62,187 nt of DNA, taken from contig CALUQS010000065.1 of the NCBI GenBank assembly GCA_944322975.1, positions 1-62,187 on the forward strand. The letters are read 5' to 3'. The translations under genes were made by a program, and so were the position numbers. The first letter of the stretch is position 1. Every line of letters begins with the position of its first letter. Below the pieces are notes generated by a model. The model saw nothing but the letters and a program-made list of their open reading frames with translations. It made no database searches and was not told the DNA's origin. The DNA is from Candidatus Gastranaerophilales bacterium. Its GTDB lineage: Bacteria > Cyanobacteriota > Vampirovibrionia > Gastranaerophilales > Gastranaerophilaceae. Shown in pieces: positions 27,139 to 37,800 of this stretch.

Positions 27139-27984
27139 TTACACAAAAAACTTAAAGAAAATAAACATAAACAAACCTGCGGCCCAGCAGTAGTATGCAA
27201 ATATTTTCATAGAATGTTTGCCAAGAAATTTCAGAAAATATTTTATACAAAAATACCCTGAAATAAACGATATAACAAAACCAACAACAAATGCCGGCCA
27301 ATTAAAGTTCATCATCTGATGCAAATCAAGCTCTAATATAGGATAAAAAACAGATGCACCTACAATTATCGGCAAGCTCAATAAAAAAGAATACCTTGCA
27401 CATGCAACCCTGTCTAAGCCCAGAAATATGCCGGTAGAAATAGTAGAACCAGAACGAGAAATTCCCGGAATTGATGCAATACCCTGCGCAAGACCAATGA
27501 TTATTGCTGTTTTTAAATCAACTTTATCTGTTTTTGTCTGTTTTTTTTCTGCTGCCCATTCTCCAAGGAACAAAATCCAGCCTGTTAAAAATATAAAAAT
27601 ACCCACAATATATGGCAAACTTATCAAACTTTCCGAGACAATTTTTAACGGATAAGCAACAAGAACCGTAAACACTGTACCGAGTAGTATAAACCCTGCC
27701 AGTTTCGCTTCGGGGTCTGAAAAATCTTTCTTAATACAAGCTTTAAAAAACGCTTTTGTAATTTTTACAATATCGTCTCTAAAATACAAACACACAGCCA
27801 GCAAAGTACCCAGATGAAGAACTATATCAAAAATAACTTCTTCACTGCTGCCGGTAACAAAATCTTTACTGGTAAAATATTTGTATAAACTGGAGGTCAA
27901 AACCAGATGCCCCGAACTTGAAACAGGTAAAAATTCCGTTAATCCCTGAATCAACCCCATAATAATTGCCTGTATTAAATTCAT
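27139..27984 (-). CDS. uppP: Undecaprenyl-diphosphatase UppP (BacA)
   Basis: A 281-aa integral membrane phosphatase that converts undecaprenyl diphosphate to the monophosphate carrier for peptidoglycan and surface sugars. The N-terminal GLIQGLTEFLPVSSSGHLVL carries the family's catalytic Glu/Ser/His motif. The second conserved block is GISRSGSTISTGIFLG. About eight hydrophobic segments follow the BacA pattern. AAAGGCGG precedes the ATG. It lies 33 bases after queD on the same strand, probably in the TPR-queD-uppP unit. Confidence 0.95.
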   Translation of the reverse strand: MNLIQAIIMGLIQGLTEFLPVSSSGHLVLTSSLYKYFTSKDFVTGSSEEVIFDIVLHLGTLLAVCLYFRDDIVKITKAFFKACIKKDFSDPEAKLAGFILLGTVFTVLVAYPLKIVSESLISLPYIVGIFIFLTGWILFLGEWAAEKKQTKTDKVDLKTAIIIGLAQGIASIPGISRSGSTISTGIFLGLDRVACARYSFLLSLPIIVGASVFYPILELDLHQMMNFNWPAFVVGFVISFISGYFCIKYFLKFLGKHSMKIFAYYCWAAGLFMFIFFKFFV

Positions 27985-28017
27985 TATACCAATCCGCCTT
28001 TATTTTTTTAAACACAC

Positions 28018-28377
28018 TTAATTTTCATAATACATTGAACAGGAATTCTCGTTTTCCCATACCCCGACTTTTGAAACCAGAGGAAAAACTTTTTTCATCC
28101 CGTCATAAATATATTTTGCCAGTACTTCACTGCTGGGCGATATATTTTTAAACTGTTCAAGCTCATTAATATCTTTGTGGTCAAGTTCATCAAGAACTTT
28201 TTTTAGTTCGCGTTTTAATACTTTAAAATCTACCAGAATATTTGATTTGTCTAAATTTTCGCCTTTTATATAGACCTCAACTTTCCAGTTGTGTCCGTGC
28301 TGGTTTTCGCATTCGCCTTCATAATTTAAAAGGTGATGTGCAGCAGAAAAGGAACTTATTACCTTTAATTCGTACAT
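28018..28377 (-). CDS. queD: 6-carboxy-tetrahydropterin synthase QueD-like
   Basis: A 119-aa tunnelling-fold enzyme of the PTPS/QueD family, which acts in queuosine precursor (preQ0) synthesis. Zinc ligands are His15 (SAAHHL) and His27/His29 (HGHNW), with the catalytic Cys23 four residues before His27, the QueD spacing. The C-terminal conserved Glu lies in VGVWENENSC. The ATG overlaps the stop of the TPR gene by one base (TAATG), so it is translationally coupled. No queC, queE or queF is in the window. Confidence 0.9.
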   Translation of the reverse strand: MYELKVISSFSAAHHLLNYEGECENQHGHNWKVEVYIKGENLDKSNILVDFKVLKRELKKVLDELDHKDINELEQFKNISPSSEVLAKYIYDGMKKVFPLVSKVGVWENENSCSMYYEN

Positions 28378-30161
28378 TATTTGCTGACTCCTTTAATTTT
28401 TTTATACAGCTCTCCGGCCTCCGGCTGCTGCGGAAAAATTTTCAAAATCTTTTCCAAATACTCTACCGAATTTTTTGCATCTGCTGTTTCAATATATATT
28501 TTAGCAAGCAAAAGCAAGATATTTATATTATCCGGATATTTTTCAACAAGCTTTAACGCCAAATTTTTTGCATTATCAAACTCTTGCAACTCGAAAAATG
28601 TCAAAGCAAGAACATTCATAATTTCAGGATCCTGATACAAACTGTATGCGTCGGATAAAAACTCTTTAGCTGCATCATAGTTTCCTTTTTCGTAATAAAT
28701 TAAACCTATGTTAAATAATATCAAATACTGAGACGGAAATTTTTTCATTGCCTCCAAAAACAGCTCAAGCGATTTATCAAGGTTATTCATTTTATGGTAG
28801 TTTAATGCCCTAAAAATACATATATCCATTGAATTTTTATCAAGTTCATACGCTTTTTCATAATACCGGGCAGCTGTTTTGTAGTCGTTCATAACCTGAT
28901 AAAAGTTAGCAAGTTCAAAAACTACGGAAGGGTTGTCAGGTTCCAGCTCAAAAGCTGTACTAAATTCGTCTTTTGCATAGTCAAACAATCTTTGAGAAAG
29001 ATAAACAACGCCCAAATCTTTATGAGCAGATGCATTTTGAGGGTCAAGCTGAATAACCTTTTTAAAAATAGTTTCAGCTTTGTCTTTTTCTCCTGTTTTC
29101 ATACACAACAGAGCATATCTGTAATAAACTTCCGGAGGTATTTTACCGAGTCTTATCATATTTGTGTAAACTTTTTTGGCAAGCTCTGTATTTCCGGTCT
29201 TTTCGTAACAATCGGCAAGCATTTTCCCCATTGCAATCGATTTTGGATTAAGCGTAACCAGCTGGGCAAGAAGTCGTATTGCCTCATTATATTTGCCAAG
29301 AGCATGGTATGCGCAGGACAAATTGTATTGAAAATTTTGTTTTTCAGGGTGAAGAACTATAAGTTTTTGATAATAATTAACAGCCTTTTCCCATTCCTCT
29401 GCATTTATTGCGCCAACAGCAACAGCACAGAGATGAAACTCCGTAGGCTCTATATTATATGCAGTTTCAAAAATTTTAAAAGCTTCTGCGTGTTTTTGCT
29501 GTAATTGAAGAGAGGTCGCAAGATTATAAAAGCTTGTTGCATTATTCCCGTCAAGCCCAACGGCTTTTTCAAAAGTTTTTTGAGCTTCTTTTATTTCGTT
29601 CAAAGCAAGATAACAAGACCCCAGATTGTTATACATCAATGGATGTTCCGGTTTTAAAGCTATGCCTTTTTTAAGAAATTCAACGGCTTTTTCATACTCT
29701 TTTTTTGCAGTATAAGCAGTTCCGATAATATAATAAATCTGGTAATCTTCTTCATCAAAAGCAAGCGCCTTTTGAGCAAATTCTATTGCCGTGTCATAGT
29801 TTTTCAATTTTAAGTGCAAAACCCCGAGGTTTTTGTATGCATCTTTGTAATCTTCTCTTAAAACAATAACTCTTTCATAAGCATTCTGTGATTTTTCAAG
29901 ATCATCAAGGTCTTCGTATATCATTCCCAGATAAAACCAAGAGGTTGCGTCGTCATTATTTTGTTCAACAACTTTTTCAAAATTAGATTTTGCCTCATTA
30001 TTATTGCCAAGGTTAATATTGCACAACCCGAGTGTTTTTTGAGCCTCTATAGAAGTATCCTGAGATTCATTTATATAAGACTCAATAACAGTTTTTGCCT
30101 GTTCAAAATCTTTTTCGGCTATCAATTCATTAGCTTTATTCAAAATTTCTTCTCTGTTCAC
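28377..30161 (-). CDS. Tetratricopeptide repeat protein, 594 aa
   Basis: The whole protein is a run of about 16-17 TPR units (examples: DATSWFYLGMIYEDLDDLEKS, PLMYNNLGSCYLALNEIKEA), making a long superhelical scaffold. There is no signal peptide, membrane segment or catalytic domain. A GTG start at 30161 is supported by AGGTG five bases upstream. It opens the TPR-queD-uppP unit. Such proteins bind partner proteins; the partner cannot be read from sequence. Confidence 0.88.
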   Translation of the reverse strand: MNREEILNKANELIAEKDFEQAKTVIESYINESQDTSIEAQKTLGLCNINLGNNNEAKSNFEKVVEQNNDDATSWFYLGMIYEDLDDLEKSQNAYERVIVLREDYKDAYKNLGVLHLKLKNYDTAIEFAQKALAFDEEDYQIYYIIGTAYTAKKEYEKAVEFLKKGIALKPEHPLMYNNLGSCYLALNEIKEAQKTFEKAVGLDGNNATSFYNLATSLQLQQKHAEAFKIFETAYNIEPTEFHLCAVAVGAINAEEWEKAVNYYQKLIVLHPEKQNFQYNLSCAYHALGKYNEAIRLLAQLVTLNPKSIAMGKMLADCYEKTGNTELAKKVYTNMIRLGKIPPEVYYRYALLCMKTGEKDKAETIFKKVIQLDPQNASAHKDLGVVYLSQRLFDYAKDEFSTAFELEPDNPSVVFELANFYQVMNDYKTAARYYEKAYELDKNSMDICIFRALNYHKMNNLDKSLELFLEAMKKFPSQYLILFNIGLIYYEKGNYDAAKEFLSDAYSLYQDPEIMNVLALTFFELQEFDNAKNLALKLVEKYPDNINILLLLAKIYIETADAKNSVEYLEKILKIFPQQPEAGELYKKIKGVSK

Positions 30162-30263
30162 AATATCACCTCGTTATGCTCATATTTATTTTACAATAAC
30201 CATAATATTTTTGTTTTTCTTTTTTAGCGAATAAATGTATACGGACCAAAACATAAAAACTAT

Positions 30264-30296
30264 AAAAGCCGGGACCTTTTAACAGCACCGGCTTTT
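30264..30296 (-). terminator. Terminator of the small membrane protein gene
   Basis: AAAAGCCGG (30264-30272) pairs with CCGGCTTTT (30288-30296) over 9 bp. On the minus strand it follows the stop of the gene at 30321 and ends in a short T-run. Confidence 0.65.
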
Positions 30297-30320
30297 AATA
30301 AAAAACTTTATTAATATTAG

Positions 30321-30716
30321 TTATGATTTATTAGCTGCGTCGCTTTTTTTGAAAAGGTTTTTTGCACCTTCCCAGAGCTTTTCTACATTTGTGTTAATAA
30401 ATTCACCGGCTTTTGCTACGCCCAATTTAGCATAGTACAAACCTTTCTTTAATATATTTTCATCTCCGGCTAATTTTGCTGCCGGGTCAAATGTTTCCGG
30501 CAAATATTTTCTGCCCAAACCTGCAGCTGCTGCTAAAACAACTACAGCGGCCAGTGTTTTTAACACCCAGCGGCTTTTCTTTTTAGCCGGTTGTTGTTCC
30601 TGAGGTTCTATAGGTGTGCTGGCTGCCGGCTGAGGTTGATTATTTATGGAATAAGCGGGTTTTTTAGAAATTGTTGCCGGATTCATCGGTGTTATTGTTG
30701 AGAAACTTGTTGACAT
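30321..30716 (-). CDS. Small hypothetical protein with one membrane segment, 131 aa
   Basis: Not recognised. The first 48 residues are polar and Pro/Gln/Ser-rich. A KKKSRW anchor then leads into one hydrophobic segment (about 52-68, VLKTLAAVVVLAAAAGLG). The C-terminal 60 residues are amphipathic and Lys/Ala-rich, predicted helical. The poly-basic stretch before the TM suggests the N-terminus is inside. AAGGAG lies 7 bases before the ATG. The layout (polar N-terminus, basic patch, short TM) is like that of the proteins at 9.2-13.3 kb, but I see no firm homology. Confidence 0.7.
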   Translation of the reverse strand: MSTSFSTITPMNPATISKKPAYSINNQPQPAASTPIEPQEQQPAKKKSRWVLKTLAAVVVLAAAAGLGRKYLPETFDPAAKLAGDENILKKGLYYAKLGVAKAGEFINTNVEKLWEGAKNLFKKSDAANKS

Positions 30717-30902
30717 ACTTACACTCCTTTTTACACGCTGTGCTTATATAAAACTACAGAAAACTTTTTATTGCTACCTGAACCGGTCACGTTCAAAATT
30801 ATGAAACATTTTGTTACATTATAACATTTATTGCATGGTTTTGGAATATTTTTTTAAGAACTGTAATCTATATAATTAGAGAACGGAATATGAGGAATTT
30901 TT

Positions 30903-33900
30903 ATGAATATAAATGTAAATATCAGTGAAGATGTACTGGATAACGCAAAATTTGTTGCATGTAAAGTAGATGATACCTATTTAAGAAAAAGAGTATACGC
31001 ACTCGGGATTGCAGCAAATGCCGCAGCAAAATATCTTACGGAAAACGGGCTTAAAACTCTTTCTAACCACAGCCTTTATAAATCTGCTGTCTTTGCCAAA
31101 GAAATTGAAATCGCTGATATTTACGCAAATAACGCCAGATTTGATGTCAGAGTCACATTCAACGATACAACTTTTACGGTTCCCAAACTTCAGGTTAAAT
31201 ACGATATCAAGCCGGAAGCTTACATTGTTGTAAGATTTGATAACTCGTTAAAAGAAATTGAATTTTTAGGTTTTATCCCTGAAAAAGAACTTGAATACAC
31301 AAAAAACGGTGAAGAGTATTACACTTACCCTTTAGATATACTCAAACCTTTTGAAGATTTTATTTCTTATGCTCAAGCTCTTAAAATAACTCCCAAAAAA
31401 TATACGCAGGAAGAACACGAAAATGTACTTGCGTTATGCGCAAGCATAATTGATGAACAGGCAGCAGAAGCAGACAAAATTTACTTTATAAAACATGTTG
31501 CCGATTGCATGGAATGCCGTGATACCTTCTGTGACATAAATGACTTTGACGACATTGTTTCACAGTTAAAAAATTATCAGGAACTTTTAAATGACAGTAC
31601 TTTAAGTGTTTTATCCGGAAACAAAGAGGAGGTGGATCAAGCAGCTATCGCTCATATGGCTCTGGTTGAAAAAGCGAGTGAAGACTTTAGCAAACCCGCC
31701 CCAAAAATAGAGACGGAAACCCCGCCTGCTGATGATAAACCTCAAGAACCTGAGGTTTCAACTGCTGCTGCCGCTGCAGCCGGCTCTGTACTTGCCGCTG
31801 CATCCGCTTCAAAAATTTCAGACGGCATGCTTGATACGGGTATTATGAACCCTCAACAACAGCAGTCTGTTTTAGCAGAGGAAGAAAACTCTTTGTCACT
31901 TGATGATGAAGCTTTAAGTCTACCGGAGCTTGAAGAAGAATCAGCAGATGATTTAAATACATTAGAAGAATCTAACGCTGTTTCTCTTGAAGAAGTATCT
32001 GAAAGTACAAAAGAAACTCAGCCTGCTGAAGAAAATAATATAAAAGACTCTTTTGATGAATTAAATGCGTCAATAGATGCATTTGCCAGCGAACCGGTCG
32101 AAGAGCCATTTATTATTGAAGAAGATGAACAGGAAATATTAAATGATACTGAATTGCCTCAAAATGATGAGGTTCAATCCGTAGAACTTAATGAAATTGC
32201 AGATGAAATTCCGTCAGAAATTGAGAAAGAAACAGAAGACCTTTTAAATACTGCGGCTGATGATGACGCATTAACTGCCGAGGATGAAGTATTGCCTGAT
32301 TTAACTGAAGCAGAACTTTTGTCTTTAGAAGAAGAAACAGTATCTCCGATACCAGAAGAAACACACGAATCAACTACAGAAAACAATTTACAACAAGAAG
32401 AAAACTCTTTAGACGAACTTCAACCTGACACCCTGACAGTTGACGATGAAACAGAAGAAATTTCTTTTGATGAACCGGAAGAAAATATCATAGAAAATAC
32501 AGAAACAGAAGATATAACCTTTGACAACGATATTGAAAATCTTACAGATATTGACGGATTAGAAGAATTTTCTTCAGAGCCTGAAGATATTATTGAAGAA
32601 CAAACAAATGACACTGTTGTTGCGACAACTCCGTTAAACGATATTATTCAGGAAGAAGAAACCGATGATTTACAAATAAGCGAAACTAATGATTTAGAGG
32701 AATTAAACGACTCTGATTCATTAGAACTGGAAGACTTAGAAACGATTGATTCAATAGAACCTTTGTCTTCTGTTGAAACTGAGGATATAAAAACAGATGA
32801 TTTTGAGACTATAACACCGGAAACAACCATTACTGATGAAACTGATGATTTGTTAATCGAAGACACAGAAGATGACTGGCCGGCTGTTTCTGAGCCTCAA
32901 GAACCTGTTGAATTAAAATATGATGATTTAAATGATACTGCTGACGAACATCTGTCACAAGAAAGCAGCCAGGCAGAAAGCATAGAGGCTGATGTATTTG
33001 ACCTGAATAAACAAGAGCCGGTTATTGAATCGTTCGAAGACGAAACGGAACAACACGTAGCTGATTTTGACTTTCCGGATTACAATTATGAAAGTTTAGA
33101 AACTACTGCTGAAAATTCAGATTCACAGCCGCAGACGGCATCCTTGCCAAACGAGACTCCGATCCAAAATACATATCAGCCTGAACAGGAAGAAACAGCT
33201 GCATCACAAAATATACAAAAACAAGAAACAAACGCAGAATCTGAAAACGATGATTTGCAAGAACTGTTAGACGATGACTTGCTTGCTCTTCTTTCTGATG
33301 ATGATGAAGACGAAACAGGAAACGATAAAAATCAAGAAGAACAAGTATTATCTTCCGAACCGTTCGGCGACGAACCAGATGCCGTTGAAATGTCTGATGA
33401 AGAAATATTGCCAAACGCAGAAGAAACCACACCTGATGAACAAAACGGAGATATTGAAAATTTGTTTGATGAACAGGAAGCACCAAAAGAAGGCGAACAG
33501 GTTGAGCTTGATCTTTCACAAGAGCCAATGAGCGCCGAGGCTGTTAAAAAGACGAAAAAAATTGCCGTTGCAGGTGCTTTAATTGCGCTGCTTTTCATAG
33601 GCGGAGCAGCAGGCGGTTATTATATGTATCAAAAAAATATTGCAGCTGCCAACAATGATTCCATGGATGCTTCACAGGATAATCAGGTATTTGATTTCCA
33701 AAATAATGCAGCTTCCGCAGGAGAAGAAGATACTTCCTCCGGAGCCGTTTCTCAGGATATAAACAAATCAATGACGAATTCTTTCTCTGACAAACCGGCT
33801 GCAATTTCAATTACAAAATTATCCTGGCAGGTCAGTGAAAAACTTGCTGTCGAACCTTCTGTTAAAGAATATTTACAAACGGCAGGCAAGAATATTCAAT

Positions 33901-34142
33901 TAAATTTACAAAACGATCTGGCTAATGCATCCGATGTTGCATTCAATAACAGTGTAAAAGTTACGTTTGAAATTGCACCCGATAATACGCTTAAAGGTAT
34001 ACAGGTACTGGAATCAAGCGGTTCTGACAAAATTGATGCAATCATTACAAAAAGCATAAAAAATACTTTGAAGTATGTTAGTGTTCCAAAATTAAAAAAT
34101 TATAACTCGGATTATTTCTTAACGTTAATAATTAATTTCTAA
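30903..34142 (+). CDS. DUF1822-like domain, giant acidic region, TM and TonB-like C-terminus
   Basis: The 1079-aa protein has four parts. Residues 1-260 resemble cyanobacterial DUF1822 proteins (RKRVYALGIAANAAAKYL; YIVVRFDNSLKEIEFLGFIP). Residues about 270-870 are extremely Asp/Glu-rich and presumably disordered. A basic patch and one TM follow at about 880-905. A TonB-like C-terminal domain occupies about 965-1079 (VTFEIAPDNTLKGIQVLESSG ... IDAIITKSIKNTL). With a single TM the acidic part should be cytoplasmic and the TonB-like domain periplasmic. GAGG precedes the ATG. A sigma-like gene follows 62 bases later. The DUF1822 call is from memory of the family pattern. Confidence 0.8.
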   Translation: MNINVNISEDVLDNAKFVACKVDDTYLRKRVYALGIAANAAAKYLTENGLKTLSNHSLYKSAVFAKEIEIADIYANNARFDVRVTFNDTTFTVPKLQVKYDIKPEAYIVVRFDNSLKEIEFLGFIPEKELEYTKNGEEYYTYPLDILKPFEDFISYAQALKITPKKYTQEEHENVLALCASIIDEQAAEADKIYFIKHVADCMECRDTFCDINDFDDIVSQLKNYQELLNDSTLSVLSGNKEEVDQAAIAHMALVEKASEDFSKPAPKIETETPPADDKPQEPEVSTAAAAAAGSVLAAASASKISDGMLDTGIMNPQQQQSVLAEEENSLSLDDEALSLPELEEESADDLNTLEESNAVSLEEVSESTKETQPAEENNIKDSFDELNASIDAFASEPVEEPFIIEEDEQEILNDTELPQNDEVQSVELNEIADEIPSEIEKETEDLLNTAADDDALTAEDEVLPDLTEAELLSLEEETVSPIPEETHESTTENNLQQEENSLDELQPDTLTVDDETEEISFDEPEENIIENTETEDITFDNDIENLTDIDGLEEFSSEPEDIIEEQTNDTVVATTPLNDIIQEEETDDLQISETNDLEELNDSDSLELEDLETIDSIEPLSSVETEDIKTDDFETITPETTITDETDDLLIEDTEDDWPAVSEPQEPVELKYDDLNDTADEHLSQESSQAESIEADVFDLNKQEPVIESFEDETEQHVADFDFPDYNYESLETTAENSDSQPQTASLPNETPIQNTYQPEQEETAASQNIQKQETNAESENDDLQELLDDDLLALLSDDDEDETGNDKNQEEQVLSSEPFGDEPDAVEMSDEEILPNAEETTPDEQNGDIENLFDEQEAPKEGEQVELDLSQEPMSAEAVKKTKKIAVAGALIALLFIGGAAGGYYMYQKNIAAANNDSMDASQDNQVFDFQNNAASAGEEDTSSGAVSQDINKSMTNSFSDKPAAISITKLSWQVSEKLAVEPSVKEYLQTAGKNIQLNLQNDLANASDVAFNNSVKVTFEIAPDNTLKGIQVLESSGSDKIDAIITKSIKNTLKYVSVPKLKNYNSDYFLTLIINF

Positions 34143-34152
34143 TTCTATGATA

Positions 34153-34161
34153 TGATATAAT
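34153..34161 (+). promoter_or_regulatory. Extended -10 promoter before the sigma-like gene
   Basis: TGATATAAT at 34153-34161 is a full extended -10 (TG-N-TATAAT) in the short gap before the sigma-like gene, with a weak -35. It would give the sigma-like and ATPase genes their own transcript. Confidence 0.45.
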
Positions 34162-34204
34162 CAAAATAAGTTAATTTTATATTTTATAGAATTGGATTGC
34201 GAAA

Positions 34205-34801
34205 TTGGATACTATAAACGAACAAAGAGAGCTTATAGAGAAATTAGTTAAATCTAATAACAAGTTCAAAGGTAACGAGGATTTAATAGAGGATTTTTGT
34301 TCCGAAACATATAAAAGATCGTACTCGTTATTTGATAACGTAAATATTAAAGATATAGAAAATTATATAGCTAAAGTAGCCAATACAGCTATTTTAACTG
34401 TATTAAAACAAAACGGCAGGGTAAGACGCCGCGACAACAAATATATAAGCACCCACGAGGTGCTAATAAATCCTGTTCCAGCAAAAATTCAGGAACCGGA
34501 AATTGTTGTCGAAAAGATGCCCGAACCTGCTGTGGTATATGAACCTTTTGTTTATGATATTGCTGATCCGCGGGATTCTTTTGAAGAAAAAGTCGTTAGA
34601 AAAGACCTTCTCCAAAAAATTGTGGATATAGTTTTGATTGCACAAAAGGAAAAGCCTTCAAAAGAATTTTTGAAGATATTTTATCTGAGATATATTAAGG
34701 AGTTTAAGCAAAAAGAAATTGCTGAAGAAGTAAATATTTCTCAGGCAGAAGTAAGCAAGAGATTAATAGAAATATTAAGAATAGTTAAATCTCATTTTTA
34801 A
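34205..34801 (+). CDS. Small sigma-70-family-like factor
   Basis: A 198-aa protein. The C-terminal end (about 155-198: LKIFYLRYIKEFKQKEIAEEVNISQAEVSKRLIEI) is a sigma region-4 type helix-turn-helix. The N-terminal 70 residues (EDLIEDFCSETYKRSYSLF ... IENYIAKVANTAILTVLKQNG) could be a reduced region 2. A Pro/Glu-rich linker lies between. It starts with TTG. Cyanobacteria carry small sigma-family genes beside DUF1822 genes, and the same pairing is seen here. Whether it still binds core RNA polymerase is open. Confidence 0.78.
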   Translation: MDTINEQRELIEKLVKSNNKFKGNEDLIEDFCSETYKRSYSLFDNVNIKDIENYIAKVANTAILTVLKQNGRVRRRDNKYISTHEVLINPVPAKIQEPEIVVEKMPEPAVVYEPFVYDIADPRDSFEEKVVRKDLLQKIVDIVLIAQKEKPSKEFLKIFYLRYIKEFKQKEIAEEVNISQAEVSKRLIEILRIVKSHF

Positions 34802-34876
34802 TGCTGTCGAATGTTTACGTATGTAATTGAATTAACCTTTACAATATAATAAGCTTGAAAATAAGCGGTTTTTGTA

Positions 34877-37800
34877 ATGCTTTGTCTAAAATGTAAAAAA
34901 ATCATACCAGATAATCAGCTAAGATGCAGCTATTGCCACACAAAAGTACAATCTGTCTGCCCTGTATGCGGCCAGTTGAACCCGATAACGTCAGAATATT
35001 GTACAAGGTGCGGTTTACAGCTTTTAAAACATTGCAAAAAATGCGGCAGTATAAACCTGCCCAGTGCAAAAAACTGCAGAAAATGCGGTTATCCGTTTGA
35101 AAAAAACAAAGCAGAAGTAGCAATAACAGATTTATCTAAAATGCACGGCTCTATTCAGACTCCTGTTACGCTTGATGTGAGCAAGTCTAAAATATACAAC
35201 GGAATTTCCCAGGAACTTCTGGCAATGCCTGACGGCAGCGATAAAATATCCGAAGGGTTGAAAAAAGAAAAGCTTAATGCAGGTGCAAAACCTGTTATAA
35301 ACTCTAAAATCGTTGTTTCCGAAGAAAAAGTAGTAAAAAATATAGAAAATTTCACTCAAAAATCTCCGATTAATACAGTCCGGCCGCCGCAGAAAAATAA
35401 CCGCAATAATTCACAGGATGTACTAAAACCGGAATTTCCGGAAGATTCATTTTCTCCGCAAATTCTTCCGGAGGAAGAAAATTTACAACCATATGAACCC
35501 AAAGAGTACGACCAGATAAAAGCAAAAAATCACATTATATCTGCATTAAGGCAGCCTGAAAAGCTTATTATAGGATTGAGCGCACCGGAAGGCTGCGGAA
35601 AATCAACTGTTTTAAGATATCTTTTTAATGATTTGCTAAAACAAAACTATATCTGGCTGTGGGGCGAGTGCAGTGCAAATTCTCAAATCAGTCCGTTTGG
35701 TATATTTCAGGAAATTGTTCTGACATTTTTTAACATGCCCAATTTTTCAAACATGTCAAATGACTTTTTGCGTCAGGCAAAACGTATGCTGTCTGAAACA
35801 CTGCCATTTTTTAATGCTGATGAAATATCAGACCTTTTCAACTTTTTGTATCCCAGCATGACCGCAAAATTTGAAGACATTTTAACTAACAAAGATATAA
35901 CTTTTGCTCTGCTGGAAAAACTCATTTTAGAGCTGTCAAAAAAATCAAAATTAATAATTATTATTGATGATTTTGATATGATAGACGGGGCATCTTACGA
36001 ATTTTTATCATACTTTGTGGATAAAGGATATCTTGGCGATAATATCAAACTCATTATCTCGTACAAAGACAGCCGCATTACGCAGGGATATTTTTATTCA
36101 GAAAAACTGCCGCAAAACAGTTATGAAGACATAAGACTATCCAAACTTTCTCCGCGTGATACAGATAATCTCATTAAATTGTTCTTGAAGGGTTCAAATC
36201 CTTTCCCTAAAAAGCTGTTTGAAAAAATCTACAGGCTGTCACAGGGAAATAGCGCCTACGTAGAACAAATGGTTGTTCTCTTCAACGAAAACAAAGCTTT
36301 TTATAAAGAAAGCGGAAAAATCAGATATAATCACCAAAATGCCGTTGAAAACAATCTGCCTAAAAATTTATATGAAATTCTTATACTGAGATTAAATCAT
36401 CTGCAAAGAAAACACCCGCTTGCTTACAAAACACTTTGTACTGCAGCAATAATGGGAAATAAATTCAATGTAAAGCTGCTTGAAATAATAATGAAAATTG
36501 AGTCAAATCAATTCAATAATATTATAGGCATGCTCAGCAGATACGCTTATATTTCACAGTTTAATCACAACATTTATGAATTTAAAAATACGTTGTTGTG
36601 GCGTTTTGTATACGAAAAAGCAAAACAAAGCAAAGATTTTGTGCTGTTAAACGAAAAAATATTTGATATAGTTAATTCTTTTACGCTTTCAAGCAATGCT
36701 CTTAAAGCGCTAATTGCCCAAAGTTTGAATCAAAAACTGCTTGCATTGAGTATCTGGACTGATAATATAAAACTCTGTGCATACCTGGGCGATGAACATT
36801 TGTGGACACTTTCACAAAAACAGTGCCTGAAAATAGCCCAGGAAGAAAAACCGGAAAATGAAGCCCTGATAATTAACAACATTCAGGAGCGCATGGGAAA
36901 ACTTATTTACCAGAGCAGACCTGCAGAGGCAATAGCTTACTTATCCGCTGCAATTAATAACGCAATGAAAATTGATAACAAGCCTAAAATCATTGAACTT
37001 GCAGGCTATCTAAGCAAGAGTTGTTCGTTAACAGGAAACTATTACGGAGTGATAGAATCCGTTGATACCGCGCTAAAACTCATAGAAAATCCTGACAAAA
37101 AACTTGAGTGCGCTTTAATCAAACAGAAAAAGCTCAATGCAATGTTTTCTCTCGGCAATGCCGAAGAGATTTATAATCTTGCCAGCAATGATATTATTCC
37201 TGTTGTAGAAAAAGCACTATCTCATGAAATACCGACCAACGGAATTTCCATGGATGTAATCTATGAAGCGTGGCTTGAGGGCAATTTAACCGTTGCAATG
37301 GCATTAATTTCACAGGGTAACAACAAAAGTTTTGAAATCTTAAAACTGATTGATGAAATTGTTGCAAAAAATCGTGTACAAAACAAAAATTATCTGCAAA
37401 GAGTAAAACTAGCCAAAGCACTGGCTTATTCAATGCAGGGAAGTTTGAAAAAGTCTGATGACATATTGATAGCATTAACCCAGGAGACAGCAAAAGAAGT
37501 TGTCGAGCCGGAGGTTATTTCACTGTGGAACTTTATTAATATATTGAATAAACTGCACAGACATGACTGGCAGAATATTAAAGCTGACTTATTCTCTGTT
37601 GTTACATTTGCAAATAACTATAACGATGTTCTTGTTAAAAATCTGCTTAAAGTATTCTTAGGCAAAATTTTGCAGGAAGAGGGCAATTTGTCTAAAGCCT
37701 TGAATATTTTTAACGAACAAATTACAGTATTTGCAAAAGAAAAAATAGCAGTAGGCGCATTTTTGTGCTGGTATTTTATAGCCAAGTTAACACTTGTCAC

